15,807 nucleotides of DNA from JACVRU01 sp040905885. Lineage in GTDB: Bacteria; Actinomycetota; Thermoleophilia; Gaiellales; Gaiellaceae. Where the stretch lies: contig JBBDQR010000166.1 in NCBI GenBank assembly GCA_040905885.1, positions 1-15,807 on the forward strand, given 5' to 3'. Made by a program: the position numbers and the translations under genes. Shown one piece after another: positions 6,550 through 13,291 of this stretch (its first letter is position 1; each line of letters starts with the position of its first letter). The notes beneath the pieces are model-generated. The model was given only the letters and a program-made list of their open reading frames with translations, had not been told where the DNA came from and searched no databases.

Positions 6550-8268
6550 GTGCGTTTTCGTTCGAGCCTGATCGTGGTTGCCGCGGCAGCGGCTTTCCTC
6601 GCGGCATCGGCAACTGCGGCAGAGCCGACGGCGCCGGTCTACGGCGCGAAGGGCAACCTGGTCGACACGCCGTACGCGCCGACCCCCGAGGCGCCGCGGC
6701 TGACCGAGCGCACGGCGACCGACCTCTTCCGCCGGCATCCCAAGGTCGCGTCCTGGCTCGACCGCTATCCGCCCGACCCCGAGACCGACGCGACCTTCGA
6801 CGACACGGACCGCACCTGGGAGGTCGGGATCTGGTCCGGGGAGGCCGGCCAGATCGCCAAGGGCGAGGTCGACGACCTCGCCGGCGCGGTGACGGAGGCG
6901 TGGACGGGGCCGCAGGTCGCCTGGGGGATGGCGCGCGGATCCGAAGGCGCGTTCGGCGGGCGGACGATCAACCGCGCCGTCGTCTGGTTCGGCTTCGTCG
7001 CGCTCTTCCTGGTGGGGCTGATCGACTGGCGGCGGCCGCTGTCGCTCCGCACGCTCGATCTCGTCGCGCTCGTCTCCTTCTCGGCGTCCCTCTGGTTCTT
7101 CAACGCCGGCGACATCTTCACGGCGATGCCGCTCGCCTACGTGCCGCTCGCGTACGTGATCGCGCGGCTGGCGTGGATCGGGACGCGCGGCCGGAGCCCG
7201 CGCGGGGGAGTCGTCTGGCCGGTCTGGGCGCTCGCCGCCGCCGTGGTCTTCCTCGCCGGCTTCCGCATCGCTCTGAACTACAGCGACTCGAACGTCATCG
7301 ACGTTGGCTACTCGGGCGTGATCGGGGCGCAGCGGATCGCGACCGGGCAGATGCCCTACGGCCACATGCCCGTCGCCACCGGACGGGAGGCCTGCGGCGA
7401 GCCGGACGGGGAGGGCAACATCCGCGACCGCATCCAGACGAACGGCCGCTGCGAGCACGCGAACGAGCACGGCGACACGTACGGGCCGGTCGCCTACGGG
7501 GCGTACCTCCCCGGCTACTGGCTGCTCGGCTGGAGCGGCGACTGGGACGACCTCCCGGCGGCGCACTTCACGGCGGTCGCCTTCGACCTGCTCACCCTCG
7601 CCGGCCTCGTCCTCGTCGGGCTGCGCTTCGGCGGCCGCGCGCTCGCGGCGACGCTCGCCTTCGCCTGGACGGCGTACCCGTTCACGCAGTACGTGTCGAG
7701 CGCGAACACGAACGACGCGCTCCTCCCCGCGTTCCTCGTCTGGGGGTTCTGGCTCGTCTCGAAACCGGGCGCCCGCGGTGCGCTCGCCGCCCTCTCCGGC
7801 TGGACGAAGTTCGCGTCGCTGATCGTGGCGCCCCTGTGGGCGACGTACCCGGACCGGCGCCCGAAGTGGCGCTTCGTCGGCGGCTTCCTCGCCGCCTCGC
7901 TGGTCGCGTTCTCGATCCTCCTGCTCGAGCCGAACCCGCTCGAGGCGGCCAGGACGTTCGGCGAGCGGTCGCTCGTCTGGCAGATCGGGCGCGAGTCGCC
8001 GTTCTCGATCTGGGGCTGGGGCCAGTACCACGCGGCCGGCATCCCCGACCTCCACCTCGCGCAGCTCGCCCTCCAGATCCTGCTCGTCGTCGGCGCGCTC
8101 GCCGTCGCCTTCGTGCCGCGGCGCAAGTCGCCGCTCCAGCTCGCCGCCCTCACCGGCGTGCTGATCGCCGGCTTCGAGCTCGTGCAGACGCACTGGTTCT
8201 ACCTCTACCTGCCCTGGTTCTTCCCCTTCGCGGCGATCGCCTTCCTGGCCCGTGGCGATCAGGATTAG
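6550..8268 (+). CDS. GT-C type membrane glycosyltransferase-like protein with PepSY-like N-terminal domain
   Basis: From GTG-6550 the product has 572 residues. Residues 1-24 resemble a signal peptide or first helix (MRFRSS, a long Ala/Val core, ATAAEP). Residues about 50-140 form an extracytoplasmic region that looks PepSY-like: LFRRHPKVASWLDRYP, RTWEVGIWSGEAGQIAK, VDDLAGAVTEAWTGPQVAW. From about 144 there are roughly ten membrane segments. Loops IATGQMPYGHMP and YGPVAYGAYLPGYW recall polyprenyl-phosphate-mannose dependent GT-C (GT87/DUF2029) transferases. It probably transfers a lipid-linked sugar outside the membrane; donor and acceptor are unknown. GTG-6550 is chosen for the signal peptide, although the GAGGGG is too close to it; CTG-6526, overlapping the gtrA stop, is an alternative. 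The 3' end overlaps the next gene by 17 bp. Confidence 0.8.
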   Translation: MRFRSSLIVVAAAAAFLAASATAAEPTAPVYGAKGNLVDTPYAPTPEAPRLTERTATDLFRRHPKVASWLDRYPPDPETDATFDDTDRTWEVGIWSGEAGQIAKGEVDDLAGAVTEAWTGPQVAWGMARGSEGAFGGRTINRAVVWFGFVALFLVGLIDWRRPLSLRTLDLVALVSFSASLWFFNAGDIFTAMPLAYVPLAYVIARLAWIGTRGRSPRGGVVWPVWALAAAVVFLAGFRIALNYSDSNVIDVGYSGVIGAQRIATGQMPYGHMPVATGREACGEPDGEGNIRDRIQTNGRCEHANEHGDTYGPVAYGAYLPGYWLLGWSGDWDDLPAAHFTAVAFDLLTLAGLVLVGLRFGGRALAATLAFAWTAYPFTQYVSSANTNDALLPAFLVWGFWLVSKPGARGALAALSGWTKFASLIVAPLWATYPDRRPKWRFVGGFLAASLVAFSILLLEPNPLEAARTFGERSLVWQIGRESPFSIWGWGQYHAAGIPDLHLAQLALQILLVVGALAVAFVPRRKSPLQLAALTGVLIAGFELVQTHWFYLYLPWFFPFAAIAFLARGDQD

Positions 8269-9475
8269 CGTGGCGGCGGCGGCCGCGGCCGTCTTCCTCG
8301 GCTCCTGGGTCGCGCTCCACTACGGCTTCTACGAGCGCGACGCGATCAAGGACACCGCGGTCTACGAGCGCTACGGCGAGGCGATGGCCGCGGGGGACGT
8401 GCCCTACCGCGACTTCCGCCCGGAGTACCCGCCTGGCGCGATGCCGGTATTCGTGGTCCCCGCCCTCGTGGGCGACGACTACGAGCGCTCGTTCGGCTGG
8501 CTGATGGCCGCGTGCGGCGTCGCGCTGGTGCTGCTGACCGCAGGGGCGCTGGCGGCGCTCGGCGCCGGGCCCGCGCGGTTCGCCGCGGTGCTCGGGTTCG
8601 CCGCGCTGTGGCCGCTCGCGCTCGGGCCGGTCGTGCTCACCCGCTACGACCTCTGGCCGGCGGCGCTGACGGCAGGCGCCATGGCCGCGTTCGTCGCCGG
8701 CCGCCACCGGCTCGGCTCGGGCGTCCTGGGTGCCGCCGTCGCGGCGAAGATCTTCCCCGTCGTGCTCGCCCCGCTCCTGGCCGTCTGGGTCTGGCGGCGC
8801 CGCGGGCGGCGAGCAGCGCTCGCCTGCGGCGCGATCTTCCTGGCCGTCGTCGCAGCCGCCTTCCTGCCCTTCGCCGCGCTCGGCCCCGGCGGCCTCGGGG
8901 AGAGCCTGGGCCAGCAGCTCTCCCGGCCGCTCCAGATCGAGAGCCTCGGCGCGGCTGTCCTGGTGGCGCTCCACCACGTCGCGGGGCTCGGGGTGGAGAT
9001 GGCCTCCGGTCACGGGTCGCAGAACATCGCGGGCGCGCTCGGCGACGCAGTCGGCGCCGCGACGACCGCCGTCCAGCTCGTTGTCCTCTGCGCGCTCTGG
9101 CTCGCATTCGCCCGCGGCGAGCTCAGCCGCGAGCGGCTCGTCCGCTTCTCCGCGCTCGCGCTCGTGGCCTTCGTCGCGCTCGGGAAGGTGCTCTCGCCCC
9201 AGTTCCTCGTCTGGCTCGTCCCGCTGGTGCCGCTCGCAGGTCTGCCGGCCGCCGCCACGCTCACCGCGGCGCTCGTCCTCACCCAGACCTGGTTCCCGTA
9301 TCGCTACTGGGAGTACGCGAGGGAGTTCGACGGCACCGTGACCGGGCTCGTCCTCGCCCGCGACCTCGTTCTCGTCGGGCTCCTGGTCGTCCTCAGTCGA
9401 CCGGCACGCGGATGGCTTCGCACGCGACCGCCCGCCCCGCCCCGTCGCACTCCACCAGCAGCCCCTCGATCCTGA
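8252..9475 (+). CDS. GT87/DUF2029-like polytopic glycosyltransferase
   Basis: This 407-residue multi-spanning protein begins with a membrane helix (about 5-24). The first periplasmic loop contains DAIKDTAVYERYGEAM, then GDVPYRDFRPEYPPGAMP, which matches the acidic and PY/EYPP pattern of GT87-type alpha-mannosyltransferases that use polyprenyl-phosphate mannose. About nine further hydrophobic segments follow, with LTRYDLWPAAL and AVAAKIFPVVLAPLL as recognisable pieces. It likely adds a sugar to an envelope glycan or glycolipid. GTG-8252 lies within the end of the previous gene, so the pair is co-translated. The last 28 or so residues are Pro/Arg-rich (RPPAPPRRTPPAAPRS) and encoded in an 83-bp overlap with the opposite-strand metallophosphoesterase gene, so that tail is probably not conserved. 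Confidence 0.85.
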   Translation: MAIRISVAAAAAAVFLGSWVALHYGFYERDAIKDTAVYERYGEAMAAGDVPYRDFRPEYPPGAMPVFVVPALVGDDYERSFGWLMAACGVALVLLTAGALAALGAGPARFAAVLGFAALWPLALGPVVLTRYDLWPAALTAGAMAAFVAGRHRLGSGVLGAAVAAKIFPVVLAPLLAVWVWRRRGRRAALACGAIFLAVVAAAFLPFAALGPGGLGESLGQQLSRPLQIESLGAAVLVALHHVAGLGVEMASGHGSQNIAGALGDAVGAATTAVQLVVLCALWLAFARGELSRERLVRFSALALVAFVALGKVLSPQFLVWLVPLVPLAGLPAAATLTAALVLTQTWFPYRYWEYAREFDGTVTGLVLARDLVLVGLLVVLSRPARGWLRTRPPAPPRRTPPAAPRS

Positions 9476-10172
9476 CGTCGCCCTCCGCCGTCTCGAAGCG
9501 GACGGGGATGCCGGTGCGCATCCGCTGGATCGCCAGCTCGGCCTTGACGCCGATCACGGAGTCGTGCGGGCCGGTCATGCCCGCGTCCGTGATCGCCGCC
9601 GTGCCGCCCGGCAGGACGCGCGCGTCGTTCGTCTGGACGTGCGTGTGCGTGCCGATCACCGCCGTTACGCGCCCGTCGAGCCAGCGCGCCATCGCCACCT
9701 TCTCGCTTGTCGCCTCCCCGTGGAAGTCGAGGATGACGACGTCCGAGTGGGCCCGGGCCTCCTCGACCAGCTCGTCGACGACCTCCCACGGCCCTTCGGC
9801 GACCTCCAGGTAGAGCGAGCCCAGCAGCTGGATCACGGCCACGGGCGTCCCGTCGGCAGCCGGCTGGACGGCGAGCGCGCGCCCGGGCGCGTGGCGCGAG
9901 AGGTTCGCGGGCCGGATCACGCGGTCGGTGCCGGACATGTAGGGCAGCAGCTCGCGGCGCGCCCAGGCGTGGTTGCCGAGCGTGATCACGTCGGCGCCCG
10001 CGGCGAGCAGCTTCTCGGCCAGCTTCGGGGTCAGGCCGCGGCCGTCGGCCGCGTTCTCGCCGTTGACGACGCAGAACGTGGCGCCGAGCTCGTCCCGCAG
10101 TGAGGCGAGGCGAGTCTCCACGGCCCGCCGCCCCGGCGCGCCGTTCACGTCCGCGACGAAGAGGACTTTCAG
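9393..10172 (-). CDS. YmdB-like metallophosphoesterase (TIGR00282 family), probable CTG start
   Basis: With a CTG start at 10172 the protein is 259 residues, the usual family size. It begins MKVLFVADVNGAPGRRAVE, and its metal ligands fall where the family expects: D8, E39-N40 in NGEN, N67-H68 in GNHAW, H151 in DFHGEATSEK, and H176/H178 in GTHTHVQT. Homologues such as Bacillus YmdB are dinuclear-metal phosphodiesterases acting on cyclic nucleotides. The first ATG/GTG/TTG in frame is GTG-10148, but starting there would delete the N-terminal strand and the D8 ligand. CTG overlaps the upstream TGA as CTGA, suggesting coupled initiation after the LytM-like gene. The 3' end overlaps the convergent glycosyltransferase gene by 83 bp. 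Confidence 0.88.
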   Translation of the reverse strand: MKVLFVADVNGAPGRRAVETRLASLRDELGATFCVVNGENAADGRGLTPKLAEKLLAAGADVITLGNHAWARRELLPYMSGTDRVIRPANLSRHAPGRALAVQPAADGTPVAVIQLLGSLYLEVAEGPWEVVDELVEEARAHSDVVILDFHGEATSEKVAMARWLDGRVTAVIGTHTHVQTNDARVLPGGTAAITDAGMTGPHDSVIGVKAELAIQRMRTGIPVRFETAEGDVRIEGLLVECDGAGRAVACEAIRVPVD

Positions 10173-10942
10173 GGCAACGACAGCGTCGCCGCAGGCCGCA
10201 CGACGATCGAGATGTGGTTCCCCGCGTCCTGCGTGAAGCGGGCGAGCGCCATCCGCTCCACGCCGGTCAGGTCGACGACGGTTCCGATCCGCGTCGTGGC
10301 GGCGGACACCGAGGAGCCGACCGTCAGCGCCTGGTCGGCACGCAGGCGGCTGACCGAGACGATCAGCGACGGGGCGCTGGTGGGCTGCACGTCGACGCGC
10401 ACGCCGTTGGTGCGGCCGTCGAGGACGACGTCCTGGATGCCGACGATCGTGCCGTCCACCGGCGCGAAGACGTCCGTGCCGGGAGCGGCGCCGACGTCGA
10501 GCGACGAGCTCGACGGGCCGCGCCCGCCGGCGAGCTGGTACCAGACGAGCGCGTTGCCGTCCGAGCCGAAGATCCGGTCGCGGAGGCGGCCGAGCAGGCC
10601 CTGGTTCCCCCTCCGCCCGAGCGGCTGGAGGCGGAGCGCGTCCTCGCCGGCCGCGTGGTAGCCGATCGCCGTCACGTGGGACTGGGCGATCGGCAGCTGG
10701 AGCCGCAGCGGCCCCTGCGTCGCGACCATCTGCGCCAGCGGCAGGCCCGACGCGGCCTCCGAGCGCATCGGCACGACGCTCGCGCCCATGCCGGCGGGGC
10801 CGGACGGGGAGCCGAAAGCGGTCAGGAGGAGCGTGACGACCAGGACCGCGGCGACCGCGGTCAGGCCGGCGAAGCGTCGAAGGCGACGCGTGCCGGTCCG
10901 GCGGTGGGCGCGCGCGTGCCCGGGCACTCGGGGCTGCGGCAT
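10169..10942 (-). CDS. Membrane-anchored LytM/M23-like protein, apparently catalytically inactive
   Basis: From ATG-10942 the product has 257 residues. A basic N-terminus (RAHRRTGTRRLRR) precedes one membrane helix (about 24-43), leaving the rest outside the cytoplasm. Residues about 145-249 resemble an M23 (LytM) endopeptidase: SSLDVGAAPGTDVFAPVDGTI matches the strand pair HxxxDxxAPxGTPVxAxxxGxV, and AGNHISIVV matches GxHLHFEV. The zinc site is incomplete: the first His is S145 while D149 remains, and HxH reads H243-I-S245. It may regulate a peptidoglycan hydrolase or bind cell wall, as known for degenerate LytM proteins. A TACCGT box lies 7 nt before the ATG, but the in-frame DNA up to about 11059 also looks coding, so the true start may be further upstream. 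Confidence 0.72.
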   Translation of the reverse strand: MPQPRVPGHARAHRRTGTRRLRRFAGLTAVAAVLVVTLLLTAFGSPSGPAGMGASVVPMRSEAASGLPLAQMVATQGPLRLQLPIAQSHVTAIGYHAAGEDALRLQPLGRRGNQGLLGRLRDRIFGSDGNALVWYQLAGGRGPSSSSLDVGAAPGTDVFAPVDGTIVGIQDVVLDGRTNGVRVDVQPTSAPSLIVSVSRLRADQALTVGSSVSAATTRIGTVVDLTGVERMALARFTQDAGNHISIVVRPAATLSLP

Positions 10943-10949
10943 GCGCGGG

Positions 10950-10955
10950 ACGGTA
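10950..10955 (-). promoter_or_regulatory. TACCGT -10 box before ATG-10942 (leaderless arrangement)
   Basis: On the minus strand TACCGT ends 7 nt before ATG-10942. The spacing matches the other leaderless promoters here. It lies inside a stretch with coding-like codon periodicity, so it competes with the idea of a longer protein. Confidence 0.38.
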
Positions 10956-11073
10956 GCGGAGCTCCGGCGCCGCCGCAACGAAGGGGGCTCCGCCCAGGGG
11001 TCGAGCGCGAGGCTGCCGTCCTCGAAGAACGACCAGTCCCAGTCGGGTGGCCGGATGTGCCGAACCTCGGCTG

Positions 11074-11079
11074 TACGAT
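11074..11079 (+). promoter_or_regulatory. TACGAT -10 box before the ABC ATPase gene (leaderless arrangement)
   Basis: TACGAT ends 7 nt before ATG-11087 and the gap (CGGCCCC) holds no ribosome site. No -35 consensus is visible about 17 bp upstream. Confidence 0.5.
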
Positions 11080-11086
11080 CGGCCCC

Positions 11087-11734
11087 ATGCCCGGCGGGGT
11101 CCGTCACGAGACCCACCCTACGAACGCGGACGGACGGACTCTCGTCCGCGCCCGCGGCGTCGCGAAGCGGTTCGGTCGCCGCCACGCGCTTGCTCCTCTC
11201 GACCTCGACCTCGGCTCCGGCGAGACGGTGGCGCTCGTCGGCCCGAACGGCGCCGGCAAGTCGACCCTGATCTCGCTGCTCGCGCGGGCGCTCGAGCCGA
11301 GCACGGGGCGGGTGGAGTGGGCCGAGGGCGTCCGCGTCGGCTGGGCGCCCCAGCGGCCGGCGCAGTACGGGCGCCTCTCGGCCCGCGAGAACCTGGAGCT
11401 GTTCGCGCGGCTCGAGGGTGCGGGCGACCCGGAGGCGCTGTTGGAGCGCTTCGAGCTGCCGTCCGACCGGCCGAGCGAGCAGCTCTCCGTGGGCAACCGG
11501 CAGCGGCTGAACGTCGCGATCGCGCTGCTCGGCGAGCCCGAGGTCCTGCTCCTCGACGAGCCGACGGCCTCGCTCGACCCGGCCCAGCGGCGCAGGCTCT
11601 GGGAGACGGCGGTCGGCGACGGCAGGACGGTCCTCTTCGCCACGCAGCACCTCGAGGAGGCCGAGCGGCACGCGGACCGGATCGTCGCGCTGCGCGACGG
11701 CGAGCTCGTTCCCTACGAGGGGCTGTTCGAATGA
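11087..11734 (+). CDS. ABC transporter ATP-binding protein
   Basis: This 215-residue nucleotide-binding subunit contains the Walker A GPNGAGKST (52-60), Q89 of the Q-loop (GWAPQRP), an ABC signature reading LSVGNRQRL (133-141) in place of LSGGQ, Walker B VLLLDEP (153-159), the D-loop SLDP (162-165), and H188 in the switch (FATQHLEEAERHADR). It should hydrolyse ATP to drive the permease encoded next. The first 16 residues are not typical of the family, so a slightly later start is possible, but ATG-11087 is favoured by the TACGAT box 7 nt upstream. The gene ends ATGA with the permease start, indicating a fixed two-gene exporter. The cargo cannot be told; this small ABC-2 type class often exports lipids, drugs or peptides. 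Confidence 0.92.
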   Translation: MPGGVRHETHPTNADGRTLVRARGVAKRFGRRHALAPLDLDLGSGETVALVGPNGAGKSTLISLLARALEPSTGRVEWAEGVRVGWAPQRPAQYGRLSARENLELFARLEGAGDPEALLERFELPSDRPSEQLSVGNRQRLNVAIALLGEPEVLLLDEPTASLDPAQRRRLWETAVGDGRTVLFATQHLEEAERHADRIVALRDGELVPYEGLFE

Positions 11735-13005
11735 GCGCGCTCCTGCGGAAGGACCTGCTCGTCCTGCGCCGCTCCCCGGCGCTGCTCGGGATCCTCGTCT
11801 CCTACCCGTTGCTCGTCGCCCTGCTCGTCGGCGTCGTCGCCGGCTACGCGAACACGCGCCCGCGCGTCGCCTTCGTCGACCTGGACGGCGTGCCACCGCG
11901 GGTGGAGCTCGCGGGGCGAACGTTCGACGTGCGTGCGCTGATCGACGAGGTGGCGGACGAGGTCGAGCTCGTGCCGATGCAGCTGGACGAGGCCCGGCGC
12001 CGTCTGGAGACGGGGAGCGTCGTGGCCGCGGTCGTCGTGCCGCCCGGCTTCGTCGGCGAGCTGCGCGCGTCGCGGAGCCCCGAGCTCGTGCTCGAGCGCG
12101 GGCGCGGCGGCCTGACGCCGATCGTCACGCGCGAGATGGAGGCGCTCGTCTTCAACCTGAACCTCGAGCTGCAGGACGCGATCGTCGCCGCCAACCTGGG
12201 CTACGTCGACGAGCTGCGGGAGCGGCTCCAGCGGACCGGGGAGCTGCTCGGCGAGCTGCCCGCCGACCCGCGCGTGGACGAGATCCGGAGCTTCGTCGCC
12301 GTCGCCGGGCTCGCGCTCGGCCAGACGGGCGACGCGCTGCGCGCGACCGCTGCGCCGATCCGGCTCCGGATCGCGGCCGACCGGGGCCGCGCCTGGGCCC
12401 TGTCGGCCCAGGTGCAGGCCTACGGGCTCGCGCTGGCAATCACCTTCCTCGGCCTCGTGCTCGCCGCCGGCGCCCTCGCCGCCGAGCGGGACGAGAACGT
12501 GATCGGACGCCTGGCGCGCGGGCTCGTCCCGCTGGGGCGGATCGTGGCGGCCAAGGTGGCGCTCGCCGCCGTGGTGGCCCTCGTGCTGGGGCTCGCGATC
12601 GCGGTCGTCTTCGGCGCCGCCGTGGAGATCGGCGGCGTGGCGGGAGGCGAGCCGTGGGAGCGGCTGCCGCTGCTCGCCGCCGGGCTCGCGCTCGCGGGCG
12701 CCGCCGCGGGCGCGCTCGGCGCGCTCGTCGGCGCGCTCTCTCGGGATGGGCGCACGGCCTCGCTCGTGGCGGTGCTCGCCGTGCTGCCGATCCTGCTCGT
12801 CGGGCTCGTCCCGGAGCAGGTCTCGCCGCTCGCCGCCCGCGTCAGCGACGCCTTCCCGTTCGCCCACGCGGTCGACCTCTTCGCCGCCTCGCTCTACGAG
12901 AGCGACCCCTGGCGCGACGTGGGCGTCGCGACGGCGTGGCTCGTCGGCCTCGGCCTCGTCTACGGGTCGCTGGCGCGCGTCGCTGCCCGACGCCTCCTCA
13001 CATAA
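11731..13005 (+). CDS. ABC-2 type transporter permease
   Basis: This 424-residue protein starts with the cytoplasmic LLRKDLLVLRRSPALL and a first membrane helix (about 18-38). A large extracytoplasmic domain follows, about residues 40-225, with a VAFVDLDG strand and a predicted helical portion (AANLGYVDELRERLQR). Five or so further helices follow from about 228 to 415. The conserved ABC-2 coupling segment between the second and third helices is recognisable as AERDENVIGRLARGLVPLGR (251-270). The large exterior domain resembles that of ABC2_membrane_3 exporters. ATG-11731 overlaps the ATPase stop (ATGA), with GAGGGG upstream. It forms the membrane channel of the exporter; one permease gene suggests a homodimer. 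The gene stops just before the antitoxin operator. Confidence 0.88.
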   Translation: MSALLRKDLLVLRRSPALLGILVSYPLLVALLVGVVAGYANTRPRVAFVDLDGVPPRVELAGRTFDVRALIDEVADEVELVPMQLDEARRRLETGSVVAAVVVPPGFVGELRASRSPELVLERGRGGLTPIVTREMEALVFNLNLELQDAIVAANLGYVDELRERLQRTGELLGELPADPRVDEIRSFVAVAGLALGQTGDALRATAAPIRLRIAADRGRAWALSAQVQAYGLALAITFLGLVLAAGALAAERDENVIGRLARGLVPLGRIVAAKVALAAVVALVLGLAIAVVFGAAVEIGGVAGGEPWERLPLLAAGLALAGAAAGALGALVGALSRDGRTASLVAVLAVLPILLVGLVPEQVSPLAARVSDAFPFAHAVDLFAASLYESDPWRDVGVATAWLVGLGLVYGSLARVAARRLLT

Positions 13006-13006
13006 C

Positions 13007-13023
13007 TGCTACAGTCTGTAGCA
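13007..13023. promoter_or_regulatory. Perfect 17-bp palindrome abutting the antitoxin start: likely autoregulatory operator
   Basis: TGCTACAG, one central T, then CTGTAGCA: two exact 8-bp arms. It ends one base before ATG-13025, and the TACAGT within it (13010-13015) could be the -10 box of a nearly leaderless promoter. Phd/YefM antitoxins, with their toxins, usually repress their own operon by binding such palindromes, so binding here would block RNA polymerase directly. Confidence 0.75.
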
Positions 13024-13024
13024 C

Positions 13025-13291
13025 ATGGCTGACAAGCTGATCCCTCAGCGCGAGCTCCGGAATCGGATCTCCGCCGTTCTTCGCGCCGCGGAAGCGGGCG
13101 AGACGTTCACGATCACGGTCCGGGGCAAGCCGGTCGCCCGCCTCGTCCCGGCCGGAGAACCGGGGGAGCCGCGGGTCGACGTCGACCGTGAGAGCATCCG
13201 CCGGATCCTGGCCCTACCCGTAGATGATCAGCTTGCCGCCGAGCTCGAGGCCGCCGAGGCGCCGCTCGGCGATCCTTGGGCGCCCGCGTGA
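13025..13291 (+). CDS. Type II antitoxin, Phd/YefM family
   Basis: This 88-residue protein has a typical Phd/YefM N-terminal DNA-binding and dimerisation fold: IPQRELRNRISAVLRAAEAGETFTIT, then the VRGKPVARLVP strand turn (32-42). The C-terminal half (about 50-88) is acidic (LEAAEAPLGDP) and would wrap around and neutralise the toxin. ATG-13025 is immediately behind the 17-bp palindrome, without a ribosome site, so the mRNA is probably leaderless or nearly so. The stop overlaps the PIN toxin start (GTGA). In such operons the antitoxin also serves as autorepressor. The gene lies between an exporter and hemB and could be a recent insertion, although its codon use looks like that of its neighbours. 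Confidence 0.9.
   Translation: MADKLIPQRELRNRISAVLRAAEAGETFTITVRGKPVARLVPAGEPGEPRVDVDRESIRRILALPVDDQLAAELEAAEAPLGDPWAPA

Noticed and set aside
6340..8193. 617-codon open frame on the minus strand
   Set aside because: It mirrors gtrA and the GT-C gene, and the translation is charged low-complexity sequence typical of antisense frames in GC-rich DNA.
11713..12867. 384-codon open frame on the minus strand
   Set aside because: It is antisense to the ABC permease; composition is dominated by Arg, Glu, Asp and His without recognisable motifs.
13007..13023. LexA (SOS) box at the palindrome
   Set aside because: The arms TGCTACAG/CTGTAGCA do not fit the Gram-positive GAAC-N4-GTTC pattern; position at an antitoxin start fits autoregulation better.
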